The translations under genes were made by a program, and so were the position numbers. This document shows positions 8,617 through 16,681 of a DNA stretch of 64,000 bases, in pieces (position 1 is the stretch's first letter; each line of letters begins with the position of its first letter). The notes beneath the pieces were generated by a model. The model was not told the DNA's origin and did no database searches. It worked only from the letters and a program-made list of their open reading frames with translations. Where the stretch lies: assembly GCF_001678905.1 (NCBI RefSeq), contig NZ_CP012117.1, forward strand, positions 744,001 to 808,000, in the 5' to 3' direction. Source of the stretch: Dermabacter vaginalis. GTDB taxonomy: Bacteria > Actinomycetota > Actinomycetes > Actinomycetales > Dermabacteraceae.

Positions 8617-8646
8617 CAACTCTCACGTTACGTTAGTGTTGACTCT
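8617..8646. promoter_or_regulatory. Candidate MerR operator in the merR/sulP divergent region
   Basis: CTCACGTTACGTTAGTG resembles the CTCACGT-ACGTGAG dyads bound by MerR-family activators. It lies between the divergent starts, next to a TTGAC element. Confidence 0.4.
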
Positions 8647-8779
8647 CGTGTCCACATGAGACTGGACATGCCTCCGCCGTGGCGATCTATCGCCAGGCGA
8701 AGCCGCGCGTTGTCGCGCACCACCAGACATTCTCCGCTCCTGGCCTGAGAGCGCCGCCCTGAACAGATGGAGGTACCGC

Positions 8780-10303
8780 ATGGCCTTGCCCACTGCGACC
8801 AAAGAAGACAAGGGTCGGTACCGGCCCGAACCGTCGGTGCTCACCGCACTGAAGACCCCGCGCATCCTCACTCGCGAGGTTCTCGCAGGCCTGGTCGTGG
8901 CGCTGGCGCTCATTCCCGAGGCGATCTCGTTCTCGATCATCGCGGGCGTCGATCCACGTGCGGGCTTGTTCTCCTCATTCGTGATGGCAGTGTCCATCGC
9001 GTTCCTCGGCGGCAGACCCGCCATGATCACCGCGGCGACGGGCGCTATCGCTCTCGTTATCGCCCCCGTCGCCCGCGACTACGGCTTGGACTACTTCATC
9101 GCGACGGTGCTTCTGGCTGGGGTCTTCCAGATCCTCCTCGCCGTCTTCGGAGTCGCCAGACTCATGCGATTCATCCCGCGCAGCGTCATGGTCGGCTTTG
9201 TCAACGCGCTGGCGATCCTCATCTTCATGGCACAGGTGCCCGAACTCATCGGCGTGCCCTGGATGGTCTACCCTCTCGTCGCGGTCGGGCTGCTGATCAT
9301 GGTCCTCATACCGAAGATCACCAAGGTCATACCGGCCCCACTGGTCTCGATCGCTCTGGTGACCGCCGCCGCGGTCGTCTTCTCGATCAACGTACCCGCA
9401 GTCGGCGACAAGGGTGAGCTGCCGCGCAGCCTTCCCGAGCTGTTCATACCGAATGTGCCGCTGACATGGGAGACTTTCACGATCATCGCGCCGTTTGCCC
9501 TCGCGATGGCGCTGGTAGGCCTGATGGAATCGCTCATGACGGCGAAGCTCGTGGACGATGTGACCGACACCCACTCGAACAAGACCCGGGAGAGCTGGGG
9601 GCAGGGCGTCGCGAACCTGCTCTCCGGCCTGTTTGGCGGCATGGGTGGCTGCGCGATGATCGGGCAGACCATGATCAACGTGAAGGCGTCCGGGGCCCGG
9701 ACCCGCATCTCGACGTTCCTCGCAGGTGTGTTCCTCTTGGCCCTCATCGTCGTCCTCGGCGACATCGTTGCGATCATCCCCATGGCGGCGCTGGTCGCGG
9801 TGATGATTATGGTCTCCGTAGGTACCTTCGACTGGCACTCCATCAAGCCCTCCACCCTGCGCCGGATGCCTAAGAGCGAGACGACCGTCATGGTCATCAC
9901 CGTCGCCGTCGTCGTCGCCACCCACAACCTCGCCGTCGGTGTCGTCGTCGGCGTGTTCGTCGCCTCTGTGATGTTCGTGCGCCGCGTCTCCCACCTCATC
10001 GACGTCAGGCGTGAGATCACTGAACAGGATGGCGCTCGGATCGCGCATTACACAGTCGAGGGTCAGCTCCTGTTCGCCTCCAGCAACGACCTCACCACCA
10101 TGTTCGAGTACGCCGACGACCCTGACCGAGTCATCATCGACCTCACGAGATCCCACATCTGGGATGCCTCCACCGTCGCGGCGCTCGACGCAATCGAGAC
10201 CAAATACGAACAGCACGGCAAGACGGTCGAGCTCGTCGGGATGAACGAGTTCACGACTGGGTTCCACGCCCGACTCACGGGAGGACTCGGCAACGGTCAC
10301 TGA
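8780..10303 (+). CDS. SulP-family anion transporter with STAS domain
   Basis: 507-residue membrane transporter of the SLC26/SulP family. The N-terminal two-thirds holds the hydrophobic core, including A-L-A-L-I-P-E-A-I-S-F-S (about 41-52) and M-I-T-A-A-T-G-A-I-A. A C-terminal cytosolic STAS domain starts near residue 405 (R-I-A-H-Y-T-V-E-G-Q-L-L-F, then V-I-I-D-L-T-R-S-H-I-W-D-A-S). Likely substrates are sulfate, bicarbonate or another small anion; which one cannot be read. Together with the divergent merR it forms the module inserted into the monooxygenase gene. Confidence 0.92.
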   Translation: MALPTATKEDKGRYRPEPSVLTALKTPRILTREVLAGLVVALALIPEAISFSIIAGVDPRAGLFSSFVMAVSIAFLGGRPAMITAATGAIALVIAPVARDYGLDYFIATVLLAGVFQILLAVFGVARLMRFIPRSVMVGFVNALAILIFMAQVPELIGVPWMVYPLVAVGLLIMVLIPKITKVIPAPLVSIALVTAAAVVFSINVPAVGDKGELPRSLPELFIPNVPLTWETFTIIAPFALAMALVGLMESLMTAKLVDDVTDTHSNKTRESWGQGVANLLSGLFGGMGGCAMIGQTMINVKASGARTRISTFLAGVFLLALIVVLGDIVAIIPMAALVAVMIMVSVGTFDWHSIKPSTLRRMPKSETTVMVITVAVVVATHNLAVGVVVGVFVASVMFVRRVSHLIDVRREITEQDGARIAHYTVEGQLLFASSNDLTTMFEYADDPDRVIIDLTRSHIWDASTVAALDAIETKYEQHGKTVELVGMNEFTTGFHARLTGGLGNGH

Positions 10304-10396
10304 CAGGGCTCGGGTGGGCCAGTCGGTCACGTCGGGGGCAACCGCGGCGCAGCCGCGGGCGGCAGCCGCTATCCAACGTCACAACCATGAGATGCG

Positions 10397-10642
10397 CTAG
10401 CGCATGTCGATGACACCGTTGGCCACCTCGATGTGTTTGGTGGTGGCCGCGACAGCACCGAGCAGCGGCATCGGGGCGGAGGCCTGCGGCACGAAGTAGT
10501 GGACTCGGAAGGACGCGTCGTTCACGCCGATTTCGTTCGCAGCCTGGGCGATCCAGATGAGTCTTGGCGATCTTTTCCGCGGATGACCCGCGCTGGCCAC
10601 CGAAGGCGTAATGCCCGAAGCTTAAGAATCGGAACGCTTCAT
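10397..10642 (-). pseudogene. Luciferase-like (LLM) monooxygenase, N-terminal part, frameshifted
   Basis: From an ATG at 10642 the family N-terminus is readable in two frames: F-R-F-L-S-F-G-H-Y-A-F-G-G-Q first, then after a shift near 10560 N-E-I-G-V-N-D-A-S-F-R-V-H-Y-F-V-P-Q, ending in A-N-G-V-I-D-M-R at 10397. Homologous sequence then stops abruptly at the edge of the merR-sulP module. The C-terminal half is at 7504-8185. The start lies about 48 bp from attachment-like site 3. Confidence 0.7.
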
Positions 10643-10689
10643 TGGATAACGCTCCTTTTGGTGGTGTTAACGAGAGAGTGACTTTGTAA

Positions 10690-10722
10690 CGAGATATCGT
10701 GGACTTCAAGTTCAACGTCTAG
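10690..10722 (+). repeat. ychF-tail-like attachment site 3
   Basis: Plus-strand codons read I-V-D-F-K-F-N-V-stop (10696-10722). The preceding bases TTTGTAACGA resemble TTTTGCAACGA before site 4. Confidence 0.7.
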
Positions 10723-10964
10723 GTCCGTGGCAAGTCGGTAGCACGTTTTTCGATTCGATGCTTCGGGGCACTATCGGGGTTCCCGGTGGTCTTCTTAGAT
10801 TGAGGGGTTCAGATTTCCTAACCTAAAGCTCGTTTGAGCGTGCTATCCACTGGTGTGCCTCCGATGCTGCTGCTCATAAGGGGCGGGCGCTCCATGAATA
10901 CAAGGCGTAGGTCGCGCCTGAGGCATAGTCCGAGTTTCCGCACCCCTGGCCTCTGGGGTACGCG

Positions 10965-11507
10965 CTAGTCCCGCTCGGGGTAGCGCACGAGGAGATCGTT
11001 GCCGATGACTGCGCCGTCGTTGAGCGTTGCCTCGTTCACCGTCGCCCCGGCTGCCCCCAGGCCCATAATGTGGCCAACCTCGTCACCGCGGGCGATGAGG
11101 TGGTCGGCGATGATACGCCGGTGGCAGCGCCACCACACCGCCTCGGAGCACATGATCGCGGTGGGGGTTTCGGCGGCGTTCACCCGTAGCTGCGAGAGCG
11201 CGTCCGAGAACTCCCCGCCCAGCGCATGGTCGGCGTAATTGTGGAAACTGCGGTTACGCCAGTTGCCGTTAACCTCAAACGGCACCGAGTGGGACACGTT
11301 GCGCCGCCCGGTGAGGCCCTCACTTCTGCTGTAAGTGATGCCACATGTAGGAAGGTGTTCGGCAAGGGGGTCGCCGTTGAACCACGGGTACTTCCTGGAC
11401 CCGGGCAGCTTGCGCACATCCACGATGGATGCCACACCGGCAGCCTTGATCATTTCAGCGAAGTCCTCGAACTCGAGGTTGGAGTGGCCCACGGTGAAAA
11501 TGCGCAT
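10965..11507 (-). CDS. DUF488 family protein
   Basis: 180-residue DUF488 protein of unknown activity. Family hallmarks are present: M-R-I-F-T-V-G-H-S-N at the N-terminus, I-V-D-V-R-K-L-P-G-S-R, and a C-terminal cysteine/histidine block C-S-E-A-V-W-W-R-C-H-R-R-I-I-A-D-H. The start chosen is the ATG preceding R-I-F-T-V-G-H-S; an open frame of 82 further codons upstream is non-conserved and probably untranslated. It is the only gene between sites 3 and 4. Some DUF488 proteins neighbour defence or stress genes, but the function is not established. Confidence 0.85.
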   Translation of the reverse strand: MRIFTVGHSNLEFEDFAEMIKAAGVASIVDVRKLPGSRKYPWFNGDPLAEHLPTCGITYSRSEGLTGRRNVSHSVPFEVNGNWRNRSFHNYADHALGGEFSDALSQLRVNAAETPTAIMCSEAVWWRCHRRIIADHLIARGDEVGHIMGLGAAGATVNEATLNDGAVIGNDLLVRYPERD

Positions 11508-12019
11508 GTCGCCAATGCTACGCGTCAAGCGGTTACACCAACATTGGCGTCCAGGTATCGTGCATCGGCAGGTGGTCGGACCGGTAGAACGCGGAGGTAG
11601 CAGACAGGACGTTTGATGCATTCGCGCCCACCTTTCCGCCGTATAAATCCCATTTATGGCCGAGTATTCCGCACGGACCGTTCGGTTAAGTTTCAACGGA
11701 TCGCTTTGGTGACATCGGAAGCCTGAGTTAATCGTATGTGGGGCGAATCCCATGTATGTCTTGTTTAAGGATGCTGCTGCACGAGGAGCGGGGCTGAGGC
11801 TACCTGGTGTGCACTCTATCTTTGCCGCACATAGCGGGGTGTGGTGGTTTTTAGCTGCTATTCACGAATGAGAAGGTGTTTTTGCAACGATACGTCGTCG
11901 AATTTAGGTTCAATGTGTAGTTTCGGTTTGCTGAGCCGTCGAGCGATGGTGCTTTCACCATCTGGGTGAGAGACGAAAATGCCTGATGTCTCCAGTCTCG
12001 GCCGAGGTAGGCTGGCGGA
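11508..12019. other. Intergenic region holding attachment site 4
   Basis: About 510 bp between the DUF488 start and the GNAT start. Apart from the attachment-like site at 11890 no gene, strong hairpin or RNA is seen; short frames here lack recognisable sequence. Confidence 0.5.
11890..11920 (+). repeat. ychF-tail-like attachment site 4
   Basis: Plus-strand codons 11894-11920 read V-V-E-F-R-F-N-V-stop, identical at the peptide level to site 1 although the codons differ. Confidence 0.75.
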
Positions 12020-12994
12020 GTGGATGTGACTCTCCGGCCGGTGAGTGCCGATGTTCTCGACTTCTTGTGGACCTGGCAGCACGCGACGCCGGATGCCGAG
12101 TGGAAGCTGTGGGATGGACCCTACTTCGAGGCCCCTGTGAACCCCAGCCGTGAGGAGTTTGATCAGCGGCAGCGTGCAGGATTAGGCAGTCATGATCGTC
12201 GGATCATCGAGGTCGATGGGGAGCCGGTTGGTTTCGTTTCGCGTTTTGAGGAGGAGCCCGCAGGCGGCGGCTGGTGGGAGCTTGGCATTGTGGTCTTCGA
12301 CCCACGTTGGTGGGGGAGAGGGATCGGCCGAGCAGCGCTTACCCAGTGGCTCAACCTGATCTTTGACGAGACTGCCGCTCACGTCGTCACCCTTCAGACG
12401 TGGTCAGGCAACGAGAGGATGATCGCCTCAGCAAGACGGTGCGGCTTCGTGGAGTGTGGCCGGATTCCCGAGGCGCGATTGTGGAACGGCCGACGCTGGG
12501 ACAGCGTGAAGATGTGCGCATTGCGTCCTCGTCCGTCACTCTGGGAGTGCCGCAGAGACGCTCAGCTCCCGGATGACGTCGCACGGCTTCTGGCGACAGT
12601 CCCGGAGTGGTTCGGCCTGGAAGAGGCGAATCAGGAGTACATCGACGCAGCCCGACACATGGAGACGTGGTCTGTGCGCGACGAACACGGAAAGGTCATC
12701 GGCGTGACCTTGGTCGACCGCGACTTCCCAATATCCGCCGACATTCACTTCATGGTCGTGGATCGAGCCTGGCATGGTCGGGGCGTTGGATCAGCCATGC
12801 TCAGGGCCGTGGCGTCTGCCTCCCGTGCCGATGGTGTCCGGCTGCTCCAAGTGAAGACCTTGGGGCCGTCGCATTCCGACGCTGGATACGCCCGCACCCG
12901 CCACTTCTACGAGAAGTGCGGTTTCCTGCCGCTGGAGGAGACTGATCTGTGGGGTGAGGACAATCCCTGCTTGTTCATGGTCATGCCCTTGTAA
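12020..12994 (+). CDS. Tandem GNAT acetyltransferase (two fused domains)
   Basis: 324-residue protein built of two GNAT domains. Domain 1 (about 1-175) has the acetyl-CoA loop W-W-G-R-G-I-G-R-A-A-L; domain 2 (about 185-324) has W-H-G-R-G-V-G-S-A-M-L followed by H-F-Y-E-K-C-G-F-L-P-L. Such enzymes acetylate small molecules or protein N-termini; the substrate is unknown. The GTG start (V-D-V-T-L-R-P) is the first in frame after site 4. It is the only gene of its module and could serve as a detoxification or resistance cassette. Confidence 0.85.
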   Translation: MDVTLRPVSADVLDFLWTWQHATPDAEWKLWDGPYFEAPVNPSREEFDQRQRAGLGSHDRRIIEVDGEPVGFVSRFEEEPAGGGWWELGIVVFDPRWWGRGIGRAALTQWLNLIFDETAAHVVTLQTWSGNERMIASARRCGFVECGRIPEARLWNGRRWDSVKMCALRPRPSLWECRRDAQLPDDVARLLATVPEWFGLEEANQEYIDAARHMETWSVRDEHGKVIGVTLVDRDFPISADIHFMVVDRAWHGRGVGSAMLRAVASASRADGVRLLQVKTLGPSHSDAGYARTRHFYEKCGFLPLEETDLWGEDNPCLFMVMPL

Positions 12995-13095
12995 GGATCG
13001 CTGAGCTTCACGACCTGGGCTGCGGTGATCCGTCATGCTCTTCGGTGCCGTAACTAGGCGGCGTTCCGTACCCGATTTCAGTCTGCGTAGCGCCC

Positions 13096-13491
13096 TCAGC
13101 GCAGTACGTCCCGATTTCGCTTCCCCATCGCAGTGAATGAGAAGAAACCGAGTCGTTCGTAGTAGCCGATGAGATCCTCATCGCACGCAAGATCAATCGA
13201 GTACATGCCCTCAAGTTGGGCGACGAGTCGATTCACCAGTTCCGTTCCGACGCCCTGCCCCTGATAGTCAGGATGAACTTCCAGCCAAGGGATGAACGCA
13301 GTGAGCACACCATCGCTGATCGCGTTGATGTAGCCAACGACACGTTCCCCTTCGAGCGCCCACACCCGCCGATACGAGGAGTCCATGACCTCGATAAGCT
13401 TCTCCGCGCTTGGCGGCACCGGCCAGCCGACGAAGAACCCCGACACCTGGTTCGGGGCAACTGAGCCGACACCAGTCCGATAAGTGATCAT
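13096..13491 (-). CDS. GNAT family N-acetyltransferase
   Basis: 131-residue single-domain GNAT. Motif A is clear: P-W-L-E-V-H-P-D-Y-Q-G-Q-G-V-G-T-E-L-V (about 68-86), followed by D-L-A-C-D-E-D-L-I-G-Y-Y-E-R-L-G-F. The ATG at 13491 starts just inside the island side of site 5. Sole gene of its module, bounded left by a degenerate site near 13048-13077. Substrate unknown. Confidence 0.88.
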   Translation of the reverse strand: MITYRTGVGSVAPNQVSGFFVGWPVPPSAEKLIEVMDSSYRRVWALEGERVVGYINAISDGVLTAFIPWLEVHPDYQGQGVGTELVNRLVAQLEGMYSIDLACDEDLIGYYERLGFFSFTAMGKRNRDVLR

Positions 13492-13579
13492 GAGGTCACC
13501 CTAGCGATCGCTAGTTACCCCAGCCAGTGAATATGAGCGACCGAGAAATTCAGACTCCTGCTGCCTGTGGCCAGATTTG

Positions 13580-13620
13580 TCACGCGAAGCGGAATTCGTC
13601 CGCGTTCCGTAGCCGAATAG
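13580..13620 (-). repeat. ychF-tail-like attachment site 5
   Basis: The minus strand reads D-E-F-R-F-A-stop (13600-13580). The outer half GCGTTCCGTAGCCGAAT (13602-13618) recurs exactly beside site 6 (15919-15935) and in degenerate form at 13061-13077. Confidence 0.65.
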
Positions 13621-13677
13621 CGTCTCGACCGATGCCTAGCTGCACCGCTCATCACGGGTTGCATGTAGGCTCTAAGC

Positions 13678-15840
13678 GTGAACTCACCTGGGGACGAGTA
13701 CCATCCGACCGCCGACCAACCTCAGCCCTCGCTCGGTTGGCGAGACGATCCGATCACAACAGCCGACCAGGACACTCTCCAGCGTGCACCGGTAGCCCAA
13801 CGCATAGCGCGACTGATCGACGAGAACCACTCCCCGGAATCCAGCGTTGTCTATGGACTTGAGGGCCCTTGGGGTTGCGGTAAGTCCTCAGTAATCGCCT
13901 TGATCACCACCTCCCTCACGAAATCCGAAGAACACCGATGGCATGTCGTCCCGTTTACGCCTTGGGCGACATCCGGAACAGAGGGATTGCTTTCCGAGTT
14001 CTTTTCCTCTCTTGCAACCGTTGCGCCAAAATCGAGTAACAGTAAGAACCTGCGTGACCTGATCAGTACCTACGCCGACATTGCGCGGCCTTTTGCAGCC
14101 TTGATCCCGGTCGCGGGATCGGCAGTTGCCGAGGCGACGCGAAGTCTCGAGACCCGCTTATCGAAACCGTGGAATGTAGCCTTCGACGAGATCGCGAGCG
14201 AACTGCGGACCCTCGGAACACCAGTACTGGTCGTCGTCGATGATATTGACCGTCTCCAGCCCGGTGAATTATTCGACCTTCTCAAAGTGGTGCGCCTGCT
14301 TGGCCGCTTCCCCGGTGTCGACTTCCTCTTGGCCTACGATGAACAAACCCTCATCGAGACCTTGCAGAATCCAGACCAGTCCAACGCATCGAAGGCTAGG
14401 GCTCGGGCGTTCATGGAGAAGATAGTTCAGTATCCACTGAGTATCCCGCCCCTTCTCACGAGCCAGATCGTGAAAATGCTGGACGCCGGGCTGACGGAGA
14501 TTTTGACCCAGGAACGTGTCGAGACAAGCTTCGACAGGAACCGGTTCGGTGACATCATCCTGTCAACCATGCCCTCCCAACTCAATACGCCGCGCGCCAT
14601 TGAGCGATTCCTGGCGCAAGTTCGCGAGCAGTTCAGGAGCCACGATCTCAGTGAGATCAATGATGTGGACCTCATCTTGACCGTCTTCCTCAAGACTCAG
14701 TTTCCCGACGTCTTCGCCCGACTGCAGTCGTGGAAGAGTGAACTAACCCGTTCGTCTCCTTCGATAGCGAGCTTCGGCAGACGTGAGGTAGAACAGCCGG
14801 ATTGGGATCAACTCTTTGAAGTCCTCGATCGCGACACGGATCGTCGAGATGCTCGCGAGGTTCTAGCTGTTCTCTTTCCTGCAACTCGCGCCCCAAGCCC
14901 TTCCCGCGCTGCGCCCAGACGGTTCGCGCATCCCGACTACTTCGATCGGTACCTTGCGCAAGCTATCCCTGAACACGACGTACCCGACGCCATCGTCAGC
15001 CGAGCTATTGAGGAGGCGGCCGTCGGCCTCGGCGCCAATCTATGTTCGCTGCTCTCGGCCGACGACGAATCACGGGTGACCTTGACGCTGAGCAAGATCC
15101 GCTCGCTATACCCAGATATCAGAGAGCTGCCGTACCACGAAGGTCCCTCCGGTCCAGTCACGCTGGAGTTGTTAACCGTCGGCATGACCCTTGTCAATGA
15201 TGCCGAAGACAGGCTGAGTTCTTTGACTTCCAACTTAGTCCACTTAACACACTGGGCTGCGACGCTGATCCGTCGTCTTGTCGACGCAAATCCTAAGAGT
15301 GATATTGATCGCGCGCTGATGGCATGCTCCGATATTCACCGTCGCACCCAGGTAATTACGACTGCGAACCGCGACATAGAAGCGCTCAATGATGAAACTG
15401 CGCAGACTCTGCGCGAAGCGCTGAATCGAGAGGCCGATAGATTGTCATCGATTTTGCTGAATGATCTCCGCCAGGGTGACGAATCGAAGGCACAAGCAGG
15501 CAACAGTTTCCTCTATGACGTCATCGCCGAGTCGCCGACCCTGGAACGCTTTCGGGCCGACATTGCGAATGGCCTAAAATCTGACGATTTCTCTCTCGAA
15601 GACATTGCGGCGAGGCTCGTCAATTTCTCTTACATAATCGGAGGCTCCGGGCGACCCTCATATGCGTCATTCTCCGGGGCCCTCTTCACGAGGATCACCG
15701 GGGTAGAAGCACGGTCGGTTGAGAGAAAGGATGTGAGCGACTGTCCCGACACTGGCTGGCTATACCGTCGACAGTTCACCAAGCCGCTAATCTCACCGAG
15801 AGAGGCGGACGCCAAAGAAGCCAGCGGAAGCGACTCGTGA
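13678..15840 (+). CDS. KAP-family P-loop NTPase
   Basis: 720-residue KAP NTPase. Walker A is G-P-W-G-C-G-K-S (63-70) and Walker B V-V-V-D-D-I-D-R-L (185-193), with the KAP-typical V-V-R-L-L-G-R-F-P-G-V-D-F-L-L-A-Y-D sensor region after it. A weakly hydrophobic patch between the Walker motifs (about 138-150, F-A-A-L-I-P-V-A-G-S-A-V) matches the membrane-insertion segment of many KAP proteins. The long C-terminal half is unrecognised. KAP NTPases are frequent in defence islands. It starts with GTG and stands alone between sites 5 and 6; a role in phage defence is inferred from context. Confidence 0.85.
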   Translation: MNSPGDEYHPTADQPQPSLGWRDDPITTADQDTLQRAPVAQRIARLIDENHSPESSVVYGLEGPWGCGKSSVIALITTSLTKSEEHRWHVVPFTPWATSGTEGLLSEFFSSLATVAPKSSNSKNLRDLISTYADIARPFAALIPVAGSAVAEATRSLETRLSKPWNVAFDEIASELRTLGTPVLVVVDDIDRLQPGELFDLLKVVRLLGRFPGVDFLLAYDEQTLIETLQNPDQSNASKARARAFMEKIVQYPLSIPPLLTSQIVKMLDAGLTEILTQERVETSFDRNRFGDIILSTMPSQLNTPRAIERFLAQVREQFRSHDLSEINDVDLILTVFLKTQFPDVFARLQSWKSELTRSSPSIASFGRREVEQPDWDQLFEVLDRDTDRRDAREVLAVLFPATRAPSPSRAAPRRFAHPDYFDRYLAQAIPEHDVPDAIVSRAIEEAAVGLGANLCSLLSADDESRVTLTLSKIRSLYPDIRELPYHEGPSGPVTLELLTVGMTLVNDAEDRLSSLTSNLVHLTHWAATLIRRLVDANPKSDIDRALMACSDIHRRTQVITTANRDIEALNDETAQTLREALNREADRLSSILLNDLRQGDESKAQAGNSFLYDVIAESPTLERFRADIANGLKSDDFSLEDIAARLVNFSYIIGGSGRPSYASFSGALFTRITGVEARSVERKDVSDCPDTGWLYRRQFTKPLISPREADAKEASGSDS

Positions 15841-15893
15841 CAAGCGACGTTGTCTGGTCCCATGGCTTTCCAATCCGAGTGCGAGGGGAAAGA

Positions 15894-15938
15894 TTAGACG
15901 GCAAAACGAAAACTGACCGCGTTCCGTAGCCGAATAAC
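15894..15938 (-). repeat. ychF-tail-like attachment site 6
   Basis: The minus strand reads A-V-S-F-R-F-A-V-stop (15920-15894), flanked by the 17-bp GCGTTCCGTAGCCGAAT block shared with site 5. Confidence 0.7.
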
Positions 15939-15954
15939 CTTTCGAGCCGCACCG

Positions 15955-16387
15955 TCAGTCAGCAGAGATGTGACACCGCAGCAGCTTGCTGAGAGGCGGC
16001 AGATGAGTCTCGACGAGATCGCGAGCCACGTCGCCGTCGAAGTACTGGTGCACCAGGATGTTGCGAGAACCCCAGGTCTGCGGCCACGTGATCTCAGGGT
16101 GCGTGCCGGTGATCTCATCGGGAAGATGGTTCACGGCTTCGCCTGACTGCGACTCACAGCGGCACCGCCTCGGTGAGCGCCTAAGCGGTGACCGGACGCC
16201 TGAGCAACTGGGCAGGAAACACGTCGATGTCATCGCGCCCGAACAGCGCGCGACTCTCCTCGAGCAGACCGAACGCACGCATCAGAAGATTCCCCTCCGC
16301 GGGGTCCATCCCGACGGCAAGCGTCTCGGGTGTCATGACGGTCTCAGCCATGCGTCCCGGGTAACGGGACCGGCAGCACGTCGACAT
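15955..16387 (-). pseudogene. Decayed MntA-HepT (nucleotidyltransferase-HEPN) toxin-antitoxin pair
   Basis: The right part (16181-16387) reads the C-terminal piece of an MNT-like protein (L-L-E-E-S-R-A-L-F-G-R-D-D-I-D-V-F). The left part (about 15955-16160) reads the C-terminal half of a DUF86/HepT HEPN protein: G-E-A-V-N-H-L-P-D-E-I, then R-N-I-L-V-H-Q-Y-F with the R-x4-H RNase motif, and V-E-T-H-L-P-P-L. The N-termini of both are missing and the frames do not join. The pair occupies a module of its own between sites 6 and 7. Assignment of the MNT part is less sure than that of HepT. Confidence 0.6.
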
Positions 16388-16392
16388 GGAGC

Positions 16393-16422
16393 TTAGACAT
16401 TGAAGCAGAACTCCACCGCGTC
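16393..16422 (-). repeat. ychF-tail-like attachment site 7
   Basis: The minus strand reads D-A-V-E-F-C-F-N-V-stop (16422-16393), one of the closest matches to the YchF tail. Confidence 0.75.
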
Positions 16423-16681
16423 CCTAAGGGTTGCCGACATTCTCCCGTCTCGCCGCCGCAGTAGGCAGCACTGACGCACTACCGCCACTTACAGCCGGTC
16501 CTCTCGCCCGCCCGCCATGACGCACTCAACGAACGAGCGATAAGGCATGCTCACACGCGCCTCGCACCAAAAGGCCGGACCGCAGAGTCACGGAGGTTCC
16601 GAAGTAGTGGCTATCGCAGAGCGTCTAAGGGTTGGGGGAGGGAACCAGCCTTTCGGCGGCGGTACGGACCGTGGCCCTCAG

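Noticed and set aside
15894-16118. Open frame ending in V-S-F-R-F-A-V on the minus strand
   Set aside because: Its upstream part is an Arg/Ser-rich frame antisense to HepT sequence in another frame; only the terminal peptide is meaningful, and that is the attachment-like site.
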